A DNA stretch of 39,021 nucleotides, from assembly GCA_022565335.1 (NCBI GenBank), contig JAIUMY010000021.1, positions 1 through 39,021 of the forward strand. Reading direction: 5' to 3'. A program made the position numbers and the translations under genes. Source of the stretch: Opitutales bacterium. Lineage in GTDB: Bacteria; Verrucomicrobiota; Verrucomicrobiia; Opitutales; T3Sed10-336. A model generated the notes under the pieces. It saw nothing but the letters and a program-made list of their open reading frames with translations. It searched no databases and was not told where the DNA came from. Positions 17,610-27,080 of the stretch are shown one piece after another. The stretch's first letter is position 1. Each line of letters opens with the position of its first letter.

Positions 17610-18236
17610 GGCCTTACCCTAAAACAAGAAGAAATCCTTGGCTTTCTCCGCCTCTTTGTTCAACAGAACAGCTACTGGCCCAGTATTCGGGAGATCCAGG
17701 AACACTTTAATTTCCGCAGCACCAACGCGGTGGCCGGACACCTTCGGGCCCTCGAAAAGAAAGGCGCGATCACTCACGTCCCAGGACAAGCCCGGGCTTA
17801 TCGCCTGACCGTCGAACCCTCGGACAAACTTCCCGACGACGCCGCCGAGGTGATCGACATTCCCGTCTATGGCTCGATTGCCGCAGGCTATCCGGAAGGA
17901 GTCGAACAAGGCGATGCCATTGATCGCATCCAAATCGACTTACAAACTGCCGGGGTCCGCTCCAGCGCCCGTACCTTTGCCCTGAAAGTTCGCGGCGAAA
18001 GCATGATCAACGCCGGCATTCACGAAGGTGACACCGTCATCCTCGACACCCGCATGCCCCGCCACGGCGATGTCGTCGCCGCCCTCATTGACGGCGAAAC
18101 CACCCTCAAACGCTTTATTCAAAAGAACCAAGCGCGCCCCTACCTCCGCGCCGAGAACCCGGATTACCCGGATATCCATCCGGTTTCCGAGCTGGTCATC
18201 CAAGGCGTGGCCACCGCGGTCGTCCGCAAACTGTAA
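17604..18236 (+). CDS. lexA: SOS repressor LexA
   Basis: LexA represses DNA-damage genes and cleaves itself when RecA filaments form. It has 210 residues. An N-terminal winged helix-turn-helix domain (LTLKQEEILGFLRLFV...; recognition region RSTNAVAGHLRALEKKGAI, about 39-57) is followed by the peptidase S24 domain. The cleavage bond is A94-G95 (GSIAAGYP), with the catalytic dyad S133 (RGESMINAG) and K169 (ETTLKRF). All functional residues are intact. It is preceded by a dyad-rich promoter that suggests autoregulation, and is convergent with the methyltransferase gene at 18284. Confidence 0.96.
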   Translation: MNGLTLKQEEILGFLRLFVQQNSYWPSIREIQEHFNFRSTNAVAGHLRALEKKGAITHVPGQARAYRLTVEPSDKLPDDAAEVIDIPVYGSIAAGYPEGVEQGDAIDRIQIDLQTAGVRSSARTFALKVRGESMINAGIHEGDTVILDTRMPRHGDVVAALIDGETTLKRFIQKNQARPYLRAENPDYPDIHPVSELVIQGVATAVVRKL

Positions 18237-18283
18237 CCAAACCGCACCGTTCCCCGGCGCTTTCTGCACGAAGAGCACAGCGC

Positions 18284-19084
18284 TCACCCTCGCTGGCGAA
18301 CCGCCTCGAAAAGCGTGATCACCGTCGCCATTGCGACGTTGAGCGAATCAGCCTGTCCAGCCATCGGAATGCGCACCGGCAGATTCGCCGCCTCCAACCA
18401 ACGCTCCGTCAACCCGTATTGCTCGCTTCCCATAACAATGGCAATCCTCCCGGACAAATCAGCATCGGTATAGAGCGTCTCCGCTGCGGGAGTCGTCGCC
18501 ACCGTTGTCAGTTCCTTGCTTTGGCAGAATGCTATGGCCTCCTCCGTCGAACAAACGGCCACCGGCATGGAGAACAAAACTCCGGTTGATGCCCGAACTA
18601 CGTTGGGGTTGAAAATATCGGTCACCGGATCACCCACAATCAGAGCATCCACCCCGGCCGCATCAGCGGCCCGTAAAAGGGTGCCCAAATTCCCGGGTTT
18701 TTCAATCGACTCAACCACCAGAACCAGCGGGTTTTCCGGCAGGCAAATCGACGACAACGCCGCCTCCCATTGCGCTCCCACCCCCAATAAGCCATCCGGG
18801 CGGTCCCGATAGGAAATCTTGGCGAAGATGTGTTTGGGCACCGAAAACAACGTCCCTCCCCGCTCCTCTACCTCGGCCAAAAGATCCTTTTCATTCTCCC
18901 CTAAAAACCATTCCGGACAGAAAAACAATTCCTCCGGAACAAACCCTCTGGCCAAGGCCCTCTTGTTCTCGCGATACCCCTCGATCAAAAATCGCTTCTG
19001 CCGGTCGCGATGACGTTTGTCACGCAGACGGATCAGGTTCTTGATACGGGGATTCTGGGAACTCGTTATGGTCAGCGGCGACAT
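18284..19084 (-). CDS. SpoU/TrmH-family RNA 2'-O-methyltransferase
   Basis: This SPOUT-class enzyme uses S-adenosylmethionine to methylate a ribose in rRNA or tRNA. It has 266 residues. An N-terminal substrate-binding domain (SSQNPRIKNLIRLRDKRHRDRQKRFLIEG) is followed by the three SpoU motifs: motif 1 EKPGNLGTLLRAADAAG, motif 2 IAIVMGSEQYGLTERWL, and motif 3 IPMAGQADSLNVAMATVITLFEA with the conserved Asn and the knot. The N-terminal pattern fits the 23S rRNA (RlmB/TsnR-like) group rather than TrmL; the exact target is unknown. It follows the DUF1573 gene by 27 bases and is probably its operon partner. Confidence 0.92.
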   Translation of the reverse strand: MSPLTITSSQNPRIKNLIRLRDKRHRDRQKRFLIEGYRENKRALARGFVPEELFFCPEWFLGENEKDLLAEVEERGGTLFSVPKHIFAKISYRDRPDGLLGVGAQWEAALSSICLPENPLVLVVESIEKPGNLGTLLRAADAAGVDALIVGDPVTDIFNPNVVRASTGVLFSMPVAVCSTEEAIAFCQSKELTTVATTPAAETLYTDADLSGRIAIVMGSEQYGLTERWLEAANLPVRIPMAGQADSLNVAMATVITLFEAVRQRG

Positions 19085-19111
19085 TCTTCAAAAGTCAGGA
19101 AAGGACGACCC

Positions 19112-19813
19112 CTAACGGACCAATCCGAAAACCACCATCCGCGGAGCCGGTCGGCCCTCCAGCGAATCGGGATCAAAGACCAGATTGATTCGAAAGCGAA
19201 ACGTTTCCTCCACTTCGGTTTCCGGAGGAGTCACGCGGACTAAAGCCCGGCGCCCCTCCGATTCCTCTACCTCTACCTCTTCCCAGTCCACCTCAACACC
19301 CTCCTGATCAGCCACCAAGTCCTTGAGCCGCAAGGGGCTTTCCGGGTGTATTTTCACAAGAAAGGTTTGTGGACTTCTGGCCTCACCCTGGCGCCATCGC
19401 AGAATCCTCTCGGACAATTCAACCTCTTCCGGGATTCGCAACTCCAATTGCAAGGTGTGGCGATTTGTTTCCTCATGGTCCGTTTGCAAAAAAACCCGTT
19501 GGACCCTCGTTCCGGAACGATTGCCAACGGTAAAAGTCACCGGAATCACCCCTTCCTCCCCGGGCTCGAAAACACGTTTTTCCGGCATCGCCGCAGTGCA
19601 TCCGCAATCGCTGGACAAATTCCGAATTCTAACCGCTTCCTCCCCCGTATTCCTGAAGCCAAAATCCACCGTAATGGACTCCATTCCCAACTCCAATTCC
19701 ACGACCTTTCGTTCTTCTGCAAATTCCAAAGCGCCCCACAAGGGAGAGGTGAGGAGCCAAGCCAGGCTCCAGAGGGAAAAGATCTTTAGGTTTTGGCGGT
19801 GAAATAGTTTCAT
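19112..19813 (-). CDS. DUF1573-family exported protein
   Basis: It has 233 residues with an N-terminal signal peptide (hydrophobic IFSLWSLAWLLTSPLWG, probable cleavage before ALEF). The mature N-terminal domain shows the DUF1573 pattern: FGFRNTGEEAVRIRNLSSDCGCTAAMPEK, then FEPGEEGVIPVTFTVGNRSGT, which indicates an immunoglobulin-like beta domain with a CGC cysteine pair. The second half is an additional Glu-rich beta domain. It should be periplasmic or surface-associated. The family is common in Bacteroidetes, Verrucomicrobia and Planctomycetes and has no defined function. It lies within a minus-strand group with 20443 upstream and the SpoU gene downstream. Confidence 0.88.
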   Translation of the reverse strand: MKLFHRQNLKIFSLWSLAWLLTSPLWGALEFAEERKVVELELGMESITVDFGFRNTGEEAVRIRNLSSDCGCTAAMPEKRVFEPGEEGVIPVTFTVGNRSGTRVQRVFLQTDHEETNRHTLQLELRIPEEVELSERILRWRQGEARSPQTFLVKIHPESPLRLKDLVADQEGVEVDWEEVEVEESEGRRALVRVTPPETEVEETFRFRINLVFDPDSLEGRPAPRMVVFGLVR

Positions 19814-19867
19814 AGATGAAGATTCAAAGCTCGGTCGGCGCCATGCTTGGCGAAAAGCTCATTGTCA

Positions 19868-20443
19868 TTATTTCGATTTTACGACCAGTCCTTCAAGCCT
19901 CTTTTGAATCCGGACCATGGTTTCCGGAGACAGTTCCCCCGCCGGGACCAGAAACACTTCCCCCATCTGCCGGTGCTCAAGAATCTGATAACTTTGGTCG
20001 GGCGTGTAGCCAACGGTCTTGAAAACTTTCTTCCGTTCGAGCAACAGCCCCAGAATCTGTTTCAATGCCTCACGCCCTTCTTCCTCCAAAGGCAACTCTT
20101 CGGGTTCGACGGACTCAACATCGGCCGCCTCCTCTGCATTGGGCGAATCCTCCCCCGGATTATCGGGCAAATCTTCGAAAAGAGAAAAAAAGAGATGCTC
20201 GGCGGTTTTCCTTTGCTCGTCCCCGTCGCTTTTCACCGGGGAACGCTTAAACTCTCTCTGCCAACGGCATAGAACTTTTCCCAAAGGAGAAAAATCATTC
20301 TCCTTCCCCGCCAGAAAATCCAATCGTTCCAACTCCCCTTTTTGTCCACGATCAATGAGCATGCTGATGTAGCGGTCGCCATCGGAAAAAGGGCGGCCGG
20401 TCAGAAAGCATTTACGCGTAAAAGATTTTATCTGCCAATCCAT
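19868..20443 (-). CDS. Conserved hypothetical protein with acidic linker
   Basis: A 191-residue protein of no recognised function. The N-terminal part (IKSFTRKCFLTGRPFSDGDRYISMLID) has a single Cys followed by a TGR-x-(F)-x-x-G-D-RY pattern that I associate with conserved proteins of Planctomycetes and Verrucomicrobia. A second Cys occurs in KVLCRWQREF. Residues of about 95-120 form a highly acidic linker (EDLPDNPGEDSPNAEEAAD...), and the C-terminus is helical (ALKQILGLLLERKKVFK...). No signal peptide is present. It is divergent from the phosphatase gene at 20522 and is first in the group 20443-19868, 19813-19112, 19084-18284. Confidence 0.7.
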   Translation of the reverse strand: MDWQIKSFTRKCFLTGRPFSDGDRYISMLIDRGQKGELERLDFLAGKENDFSPLGKVLCRWQREFKRSPVKSDGDEQRKTAEHLFFSLFEDLPDNPGEDSPNAEEAADVESVEPEELPLEEEGREALKQILGLLLERKKVFKTVGYTPDQSYQILEHRQMGEVFLVPAGELSPETMVRIQKRLEGLVVKSK

Positions 20444-20455
20444 GATAAAACGTGC

Positions 20456-20484
20456 TTACCATAGAACCGCAGACAAGGTAGAAT
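20456..20484 (+). promoter_or_regulatory. Candidate promoter for the phosphatase gene
   Basis: TTACCA (20456-20461) and TAGAAT (20479-20484) are separated by 17 bases, and a start near 20491 would leave a leader of about 31 bases. It lies in the 78-base divergent spacer. There is no ribosome-binding site before ATG 20522. Confidence 0.45.
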
Positions 20485-20521
20485 GACAAGTGAAGATGAA
20501 CCATAGACTGATTTATTCGAA

Positions 20522-21160
20522 ATGGAACGCCTGATTGTCATCGGAGATGTTCATGGGTGCCTCAACGAACTTGAGGACCTTCTGAATGATCTGCGCCTGC
20601 GCGAATCCGATAAACTCCTTTTTCTCGGAGACCTGATCAACAACGGACCGGACAGCCACGGGGTGGTCAAATTGGTGCGGCACCTGGGCGCCACCTCCCT
20701 GCTGGGCAATCACGAAAGACGGTTGCTCTGGTTTCGCCGTACCGGAAATCCTGCCATCCTCAAAAAACAGGATCACCGCACAGTTGCCGAATTAACCAAA
20801 AAGGACTGGATCTTTATGGCTAAAATGCCTCTGACCTGGCAATCACCTGATGGCTCTCTGGTCCTCGCTCACGGGGGCTTTTTGCCCCACCTGCCGTGGA
20901 AAACCCAAAACGCCACCGTCGTTACCAACTTGAAATTTCTTCCCCCCGAAGCCCATCCACCGCACCCCCGGACACACTGGGCTGAGATGTGGAAGGGGCC
21001 TCCCCTCGTTGTTTATGGCCATACCCCACGACCAGCGGTGGACTATCGCCGCTGGTCCATAGGCATTGATACCGGTTGTTATCAGGGAGGACAGCTCACC
21101 GCGTTCATCTGGCCGGAAAAGTCTTTTCGCCAGGTCCCGGCCCGGAGAAAATACGCCTAA
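20522..21160 (+). CDS. PPP-family metallophosphoesterase (serine/threonine phosphatase or Ap4A hydrolase type)
   Basis: It has 212 residues. It carries the PPP-family metal-binding motifs in order: GDVHG (8-12), GDLINNGPDS (about 36-45), GNHE (about 63-66), then the distal histidines in LAHGGFLPHLPW and VYGHTP. The last motif, IDTGCYQGGQLTAF, is typical of the ApaH/PrpE/PP1-like bacterial phosphatases. Length and the absence of extra domains match PrpE/ApaH-like enzymes, but the substrate (diadenosine tetraphosphate or a phosphoprotein) cannot be assigned. It is followed on the same strand by recD2. Confidence 0.9.
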   Translation: MERLIVIGDVHGCLNELEDLLNDLRLRESDKLLFLGDLINNGPDSHGVVKLVRHLGATSLLGNHERRLLWFRRTGNPAILKKQDHRTVAELTKKDWIFMAKMPLTWQSPDGSLVLAHGGFLPHLPWKTQNATVVTNLKFLPPEAHPPHPRTHWAEMWKGPPLVVYGHTPRPAVDYRRWSIGIDTGCYQGGQLTAFIWPEKSFRQVPARRKYA

Positions 21161-21309
21161 AGGAGGATCCGCATGGCTTTCCTTGCCAGGATTTTGTTCT
21201 TCCAAGCCTCGGGCAAAGGCCTTTTATGCCGAAACCAAAAAGCCCGCTTCGCCCTTGTCCTCGCCAGCAAAACCAACCACCATGGGCAAAGCTCTTCCTC
21301 CCACTGGCC

Positions 21310-23493
21310 ATGACCTCCCCTCAACAGAAAATTCGCGGTGTTCTCGAACGAATCGTTTTTCTCAACGAAGAGAACCAATACTGCGTGGCCGAGGTCAAGC
21401 CATCGGATGGCTCACCGCTCGTCACCATAGCGGGGATCCTGCCCCATGTACAATGCGGTGAAACCCTCTCCCTTGAAGGCCAATGGAGCCGACACCCGAA
21501 GTTCGGAGACCAATTTAAAATCTCCCGTTTCAAGGCGGAACTGCCGGCTACCGTGCACGGCATACGTAAGTATTTGGGCAGTGGTCTGGTGCAGGGCATC
21601 GGTCCCGGATTGGCCGAGAAAATCGTGGATTTTTTCGGCGACCAAACCCTCCGCGTCCTTTCCTCGGAATCGGGACGACTCCAGAAAATCCCCGGCATTG
21701 GCAAACAAAGAGCCAAAGCCATCAAGGAAGCCTGGGATAAACAAGCCCTGGAACGGGAAATCATGATTTTCCTCCAGACCTATGGGGTCACCCCGGGCCA
21801 ATGCCTCCGCCTAACCCAGCACTTTGGCAGCGAGACCCGCAAAATCCTTAAGGAGGAACCTTTCCGCATGGCCCGGGAAATTCACGGAATCGGTTTCAAA
21901 ACCGCTGACAAGATCGCCCGAAACCTCGGCTTGCCGAATGACCATCGCGAGCGCATTGAGGCCGGGTTTCTTCATGTTCTGGCCGAATGTGAGGAAGAAG
22001 GACATACCCGCTTCCCCACCACTGGGTTGGTGGAGAAAACCGCCACCTTGCTCGAACTCCCCGAAGCCCCCCTCCTGCCGATTTTAAGGGAAATGGTAAA
22101 ACGTAAAGACCTCCTGGCCAAGGTCGATGCTCCCGGCGAAGAGAGTTTCATCCAATCCGTCCCTTTGGCCAAAGCGGAGGAAACCATTGCCAAACAAATC
22201 CAGGTACTTCTCGATAATGCGAATGCCCTCCCTTCCATCAAGGTGGAGAAAGCAATCGAATGGGCGCAGGATCGGGCCCGCTTTGCCTTTGCCGCCGAAC
22301 AGGCAAACGCTCTGCAATCGGCCTTGGAGAACAAAATAAGCATCCTTACCGGGGGCCCGGGCACCGGGAAAACCACCATCCTCAACGCCTTGGTGGCGAT
22401 CTTGAAGGCCAAAAAAGTCCCCCTTCAACTGGGAGCCCCAACGGGTCGCGCCTCCCGCCGTTTGTCGGCGAGTGCCCGGCACCATTCTCAAACCATCCAC
22501 CGCCTCCTCAAGTTTGACGCGCAAACCGGGGGATTTACCGCCAACGAAACCCAACCTCTCAAGGCTGATTTTGTCATTATCGATGAATCCAGTATGCTGG
22601 ATACCCGTTTGGCCTCCTCGCTTTTACGAGCGCTTTCCCCAAAGACCCACTTGGTATTGGTAGGAGATGCCGACCAATTGCCTTCGGTCGGACCCGGACA
22701 GGTTTTTCGCGATCTCATGAACCACCACGACATTCCGATGATTCGGTTGAACTCGGTCTTCCGCCAAAAAAGCGGCAATGATATTGTTAACTTAGCCCAC
22801 CAGATCAATCAGGGCAAAGTTCAGTATCCGCTGAAAATGGAAAAAGCCTCCGGATTTGATCGCTCCCGCGATGCCTTTTTTCTCCCCACTGAAAACCCGG
22901 AAACCGCCCGCCACTGGATCGTTGAATTGGTTAGCCAAGTGCTGCCCGATGAACTCGGAGTCAAAGCGCTTTCGGATATTCAGGTTCTCGCGCCCATGCA
23001 CCGTGGCGAGACCGGAGTAGGCAATTTGAACCAACGCCTGCAAGAGGCCCTCAACCCGACCCAAAGTTTCCTCCCCTTTGGCTCCCTGAACTTTCGCCCC
23101 GGCGACCGGCTTATCCAAACCCGCAACAATTACGACAAGATGGTTTTCAACGGGGACATGGGAACGGTGGTTTCGATCGACCCTTCGGCGCGCACCCTGG
23201 TGGCCTCCTTTGAAGGACAGGAACACCAGTATGAAAAAGACGAGCTTTCCGAATTATCTTTGGCCTACGCCATAAGCATCCATAAATCCCAAGGCAGCGA
23301 ATACCCCATCGTCGTGATTCCCATTCTGCGCCAGCACTACATGATGCTTCAGCGGAATCTCATTTACACCGCTCTCACCAGGGCGAAAAGCAAAGCCATT
23401 TTCGTCGGTGACCCCCGGGCCTACGCCATGGCCATCCGTAACGCCAGCTCCCACCAACGCCATACCGGCCTCCCCCGCCTCATTGCCACCTGA
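21310..23493 (+). CDS. recD2: RecD2-type ATP-dependent 5'-3' DNA helicase
   Basis: A superfamily 1B helicase of 727 residues from ATG 21310 (the open frame begins at 21076, and ATG 21226 would add 28 residues of low-complexity sequence; no start has a ribosome-binding site). The N-terminal half has the RecD2 OB-like region and helix-hairpin-helix repeats (VQGIGPGLAEKIVDFFG, IPGIGKQRAKAIKEAW, IHGIGFKTADKIARNLG), absent from RecD1. Helicase motifs follow: Walker A TGGPGTGKTT, DESSMLD, VGDADQLPSVGPGQVF, FRQ, APMHRGETG, and SIHKSQGSEYP with TALTRAK. The gene converges on recB-recC, their ends 23 bases apart. Confidence 0.94.
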   Translation: MTSPQQKIRGVLERIVFLNEENQYCVAEVKPSDGSPLVTIAGILPHVQCGETLSLEGQWSRHPKFGDQFKISRFKAELPATVHGIRKYLGSGLVQGIGPGLAEKIVDFFGDQTLRVLSSESGRLQKIPGIGKQRAKAIKEAWDKQALEREIMIFLQTYGVTPGQCLRLTQHFGSETRKILKEEPFRMAREIHGIGFKTADKIARNLGLPNDHRERIEAGFLHVLAECEEEGHTRFPTTGLVEKTATLLELPEAPLLPILREMVKRKDLLAKVDAPGEESFIQSVPLAKAEETIAKQIQVLLDNANALPSIKVEKAIEWAQDRARFAFAAEQANALQSALENKISILTGGPGTGKTTILNALVAILKAKKVPLQLGAPTGRASRRLSASARHHSQTIHRLLKFDAQTGGFTANETQPLKADFVIIDESSMLDTRLASSLLRALSPKTHLVLVGDADQLPSVGPGQVFRDLMNHHDIPMIRLNSVFRQKSGNDIVNLAHQINQGKVQYPLKMEKASGFDRSRDAFFLPTENPETARHWIVELVSQVLPDELGVKALSDIQVLAPMHRGETGVGNLNQRLQEALNPTQSFLPFGSLNFRPGDRLIQTRNNYDKMVFNGDMGTVVSIDPSARTLVASFEGQEHQYEKDELSELSLAYAISIHKSQGSEYPIVVIPILRQHYMMLQRNLIYTALTRAKSKAIFVGDPRAYAMAIRNASSHQRHTGLPRLIAT

Positions 23494-23516
23494 ACCCACC
23501 TCCCAATCCTTAAAAC

Positions 23517-26500
23517 TTAAAAATAAGCCTCCAACTCGTCCAGCAGACTGGCCTTGGGCAGAACCGATAGCACCCCTTCATCGGTTCCCGGAGAAATTCC
23601 CCTTAGGTAAATTACCCAAGCCCCGGTTATTGGTTTGCTTGAACCCAGATAACGGCGCAAGGCGATTAAATAAAGCCACGATTGCAGAAGATAATGACTT
23701 TCCATTACCGATTGCCGGAGAGACTCTCCTTGATAAAAACCTCGACGGGGGCCCAGGTGATTGGTTTTCCAATCAATGACCCCATAGCTTCCTTCCCAAA
23801 CGGCAATCCGGTCGATAAAGCCGTTCAAGAACCCCGTGAGGTCCGGCAAGGGAAGCGTTTCAAGATACGGGGCGTAGTCAGCCTCGCCATGACCCCGCGC
23901 CAATTCGGCCAGGGCTTCCGGACGAAGGGCCTTGCGCAAGGGAAGCTGAAAGTCCCACTCCGAAAGCTCGGCCCGCGGACACGCCTCGGCAATCGAACAA
24001 TCCCAGGGACTTAAACGGGCCTGACACAATTGCGAAAGCATCCCCCCAACCTGCGCGGGAAAGGCTTCCTCATCCTCGGGGGAGCGGCCCACCAAAGGAT
24101 AGTTTTGCAAATGTTGGTGCAACTCGTGGCGATCAGGCGGAGAAGCAAAATCCCACCTTTCCAACCAATCATGCACTGCCGACCCGACTCTCGTTCCGCC
24201 AGGGGCCAGGAGAAATGGGTTTTGCCCATTTTCGGCAAAAACTCCCTCCTCTATCGGGTCCGGGCTGGTTAAACCATGCGGTGATTTCTCTTTGGTCAGG
24301 GAAGAGAAGGAGGTCAACCCCCAGGGCAGCGGAATCTTCGGCGAGGGCAGATTCTCCAGCTCAAGGTCTTCTCCGGGGAGAACTCCAGTGGAGCCTGGGA
24401 ATTCGGCGGTTTCGCCATTTCGGGGAGGTGTCGATACGAGAAAACTCTCCGAAACGCCATTTTCCGCAATCAATTCCGCCAAAACCTTTTGATGCCTCTG
24501 CCCGGGATTGGCCAAAAGGCCCTGCGCCCACCATTCCTCAAAGGATACCCCGGGCTCATCGCGCAACAACCAATCCAGCGCGGAGGGTTGACCGCTTTTG
24601 CCCCGGTTCTGAATATGGCCCGCATAAAACCAAACTTTGGCCTGTGCTCTGGTCACCGCCACGTAAAGCAAACGGAGCCGGTCTTCGATGCTCTCCTTGA
24701 TCAGTTGTTCGTGAAATGCGGGGTTTTGCGACAATGACAGGTCTACGAGAAATTGCTCATCCCGGTCATTCCGCAAACAATGTAAACCTTTTCCCAAAGG
24801 GACTGCCGAGGGCCAGAGAAAGGGACAAAAGACAAAGGGATACTCCAGCCCCTTGGCCGAATGCATGGTGACGATTTGTACCGCTTCCTCATCGGTTTCG
24901 AGAAGAATCTCCCGCTCCTCCCTGGTGCGCCCTTCAACAACCGCCTGCCTCTCCGTAATAATCCAGCGAAGCAAACTTTCGGGCTTTTGGTGATGGGTCG
25001 CCGCCGCCTGCAAAAGATCAAGGAGCTGCCGCCAATTGACCAGCGCCCGTTCGCCCTCGGCTAGACGCCCTAATCGCTCGTAAACCTTGGCCTCCAAACA
25101 AATGTTCTGTAAAGCCGCCGCCACCCCTTTTTCATCCCAAAGAATTGAGGAGGTCAAAAATCGATCCAACCATTGCGTTTCCTCCCCGGAATTTTCTTTC
25201 ATGCGCTCAAGATCCCTTGCCGTGAACCCGATCGCCTTGGTGGCCAAGGCCGCCACCCGGGCCTCTTGCTGGCGCGGATGCAACAATGCCCGGAGAAGCG
25301 TGACCGCCTCCTCGGCTTCGTCCGAACCCAAAATATCTCCCAACCGGGCCCGCAGACAAGGAACTCCGCACGCCTGCAACGCCGTGGCGATGGCTTTGCC
25401 CTCGCGATGAGAGGAAACCAAAACCGCAAAATCCCCCGGCTTAACCGCTCGTCGATCTCCCTTCCCCTCGTCGACCAAGGTCGCCGGAGCATGAAGCAAT
25501 CGGTGGATCTCTCCGGCAACTTCCCGGGAAATTGTAGTATTCGCCAGATCACGGGTACGATAGGCTTCTGCTTCTTCATCGGGTACCACCCACGCCTCCA
25601 TGCGCACCGCTTGGCCCGCCTGACGAGGATCGTCCAGATAGAAATCTCCGGACCGTCCGGAATTCCCCTCATGAAAGGCAAGTCCCTCTTTTACAAAGGA
25701 ATTTTGCCGACGAAAGAGCGTATTGGTGCAGTTGACCAAGTCCTCCGGGGCCCGGTAGGTTGTGGTTAGTGAAAACACTTTTTGCGCCTTCCTAACCGCG
25801 GCCAAATAGGTATTCACATCAGCCCCGCGAAAGGCATAGATCGCCTGCTTGGGATCGCCGATTAAAACCAGACGATGCGTGGCATCATTACCCCCCTCAT
25901 CTTCCAGAAAGATTTTGGAAAAAATCGCAAATTGCCGCGGATCGGTATCCTGACTCTCATCAATCAGGGCGACCTTGTAACGATCGCGCAACCGCGCCCG
26001 CAAAACCTCCCCCCGGGGCCCCAAGAGAGTATCGCGAACCGTCGAAACCAACCCCTCATAAGTCACCAGCCGATGCTCCCGCAAATAGGCATAAAAGGCC
26101 TCTTGCCCCTCCCCGAGCAAATGATTGCGATAGCTCCAACGCACCTGCGGCAAAAACTCTTCGATCTCCCGGCAAAGCTGGCAAAATGGATCCTTCTCCA
26201 ACTGCTCGGATCGTTCCCGGCCCGCTTTGGATTGACGGTTTACCCAACCCGGCGCCCCCGCCAAAGCCATGGCCGTGCGTAATTGTTCCACCGGCGAGGA
26301 TGACCCCGCCTTCAGCGTTTTCTTCAGTTCCAACCATTCCTCCTCCGGAGGACGGCTCTTGGTAGGGCGGTAGGCCTCAAAAGGCTCCACCAGCGAAAGT
26401 AAAGCGGCCGCTCCGCCAGCGTTCACTTTTTGCAAAAGACCGGACAAATGGGCCAGGGAATCGCTCAGTCTTTCCGCCGGCGGCTCCGCCTTCAAGTGAT

Positions 26501-27080
26501 CTTTCTCCACAAAATTCTGAAAGAACTGGGCATCCTCTCCGAGCGACCACCCCGCGCATTCCGCTACCGCCGCCAAAAGTGAGTCTCCGGCCAGTCTATC
26601 AACCCACTCACGATACAGAATTTCCTGCAAGGCTTCCGCTGAATCGGGCATCAATTCGGGACTAACCGGCCACCCGCAAAGCGGGCCTTCCAATTGCAGA
26701 ACCCGCTGGCAAAATGAATGAATCGTGGATACCGAAAGCTGATCCATCTCCCGCAAGGCCTTTTCCAAAATGCGTTGCCCCTCTGGCCTTTCGGGCCCCA
26801 GGAAATTTTCCCTTAGAGCGGCAGGAGCGCCCTCCTCTCCGGGCTCCGGATCCGCCGCCAACTGCTCGAAAACGCGCCGAATCCGGTCCGCCAACTCGGC
26901 CGCCGCATCGTTGGTGAAAGTTACCAGCAAAATCTCCCCCAAACGGGAAGCTGAGCCCTCAAGCAACAAGCGAGGAACCAAATGACTGAGCGAATACGTC
27001 TTTCCCGTTCCTGCACTGGCTTCGATTACCGAAAGCCCGGGCGGAAGAATGCTGTCCGATGGCGCGAAGGTGGTTGTCAC
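23517..27080 (-). CDS. recB: RecB-like helicase-nuclease (exodeoxyribonuclease V beta subunit)
   Basis: The 3'-5' helicase and nuclease subunit acts on double-strand breaks. It has 1187 residues from GTG 27080, chosen because AGGAGG lies 7 bases upstream and its GTGA overlaps the recC stop by four bases; an upstream ATG at 27110 has no such site. UvrD-type motifs: EASAGTGKTYSLS (about 20-32), LVTFTNDAAAELADRIR, STIHSFCQRVL, ALIDESQDTDPRQF, VLIGDPKQAIYAFRGAD, TTTYRAPEDL, TMHSAKGLEYPFVF and YVAVTRAQ. The C-terminal PD-(D/E)XK nuclease has GSAVHDW, GFIDRI, GVIDWKTNH and LLQSWLY, so the nuclease looks intact. Confidence 0.93.
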   Translation of the reverse strand: MTTTFAPSDSILPPGLSVIEASAGTGKTYSLSHLVPRLLLEGSASRLGEILLVTFTNDAAAELADRIRRVFEQLAADPEPGEEGAPAALRENFLGPERPEGQRILEKALREMDQLSVSTIHSFCQRVLQLEGPLCGWPVSPELMPDSAEALQEILYREWVDRLAGDSLLAAVAECAGWSLGEDAQFFQNFVEKDHLKAEPPAERLSDSLAHLSGLLQKVNAGGAAALLSLVEPFEAYRPTKSRPPEEEWLELKKTLKAGSSSPVEQLRTAMALAGAPGWVNRQSKAGRERSEQLEKDPFCQLCREIEEFLPQVRWSYRNHLLGEGQEAFYAYLREHRLVTYEGLVSTVRDTLLGPRGEVLRARLRDRYKVALIDESQDTDPRQFAIFSKIFLEDEGGNDATHRLVLIGDPKQAIYAFRGADVNTYLAAVRKAQKVFSLTTTYRAPEDLVNCTNTLFRRQNSFVKEGLAFHEGNSGRSGDFYLDDPRQAGQAVRMEAWVVPDEEAEAYRTRDLANTTISREVAGEIHRLLHAPATLVDEGKGDRRAVKPGDFAVLVSSHREGKAIATALQACGVPCLRARLGDILGSDEAEEAVTLLRALLHPRQQEARVAALATKAIGFTARDLERMKENSGEETQWLDRFLTSSILWDEKGVAAALQNICLEAKVYERLGRLAEGERALVNWRQLLDLLQAAATHHQKPESLLRWIITERQAVVEGRTREEREILLETDEEAVQIVTMHSAKGLEYPFVFCPFLWPSAVPLGKGLHCLRNDRDEQFLVDLSLSQNPAFHEQLIKESIEDRLRLLYVAVTRAQAKVWFYAGHIQNRGKSGQPSALDWLLRDEPGVSFEEWWAQGLLANPGQRHQKVLAELIAENGVSESFLVSTPPRNGETAEFPGSTGVLPGEDLELENLPSPKIPLPWGLTSFSSLTKEKSPHGLTSPDPIEEGVFAENGQNPFLLAPGGTRVGSAVHDWLERWDFASPPDRHELHQHLQNYPLVGRSPEDEEAFPAQVGGMLSQLCQARLSPWDCSIAEACPRAELSEWDFQLPLRKALRPEALAELARGHGEADYAPYLETLPLPDLTGFLNGFIDRIAVWEGSYGVIDWKTNHLGPRRGFYQGESLRQSVMESHYLLQSWLYLIALRRYLGSSKPITGAWVIYLRGISPGTDEGVLSVLPKASLLDELEAYF

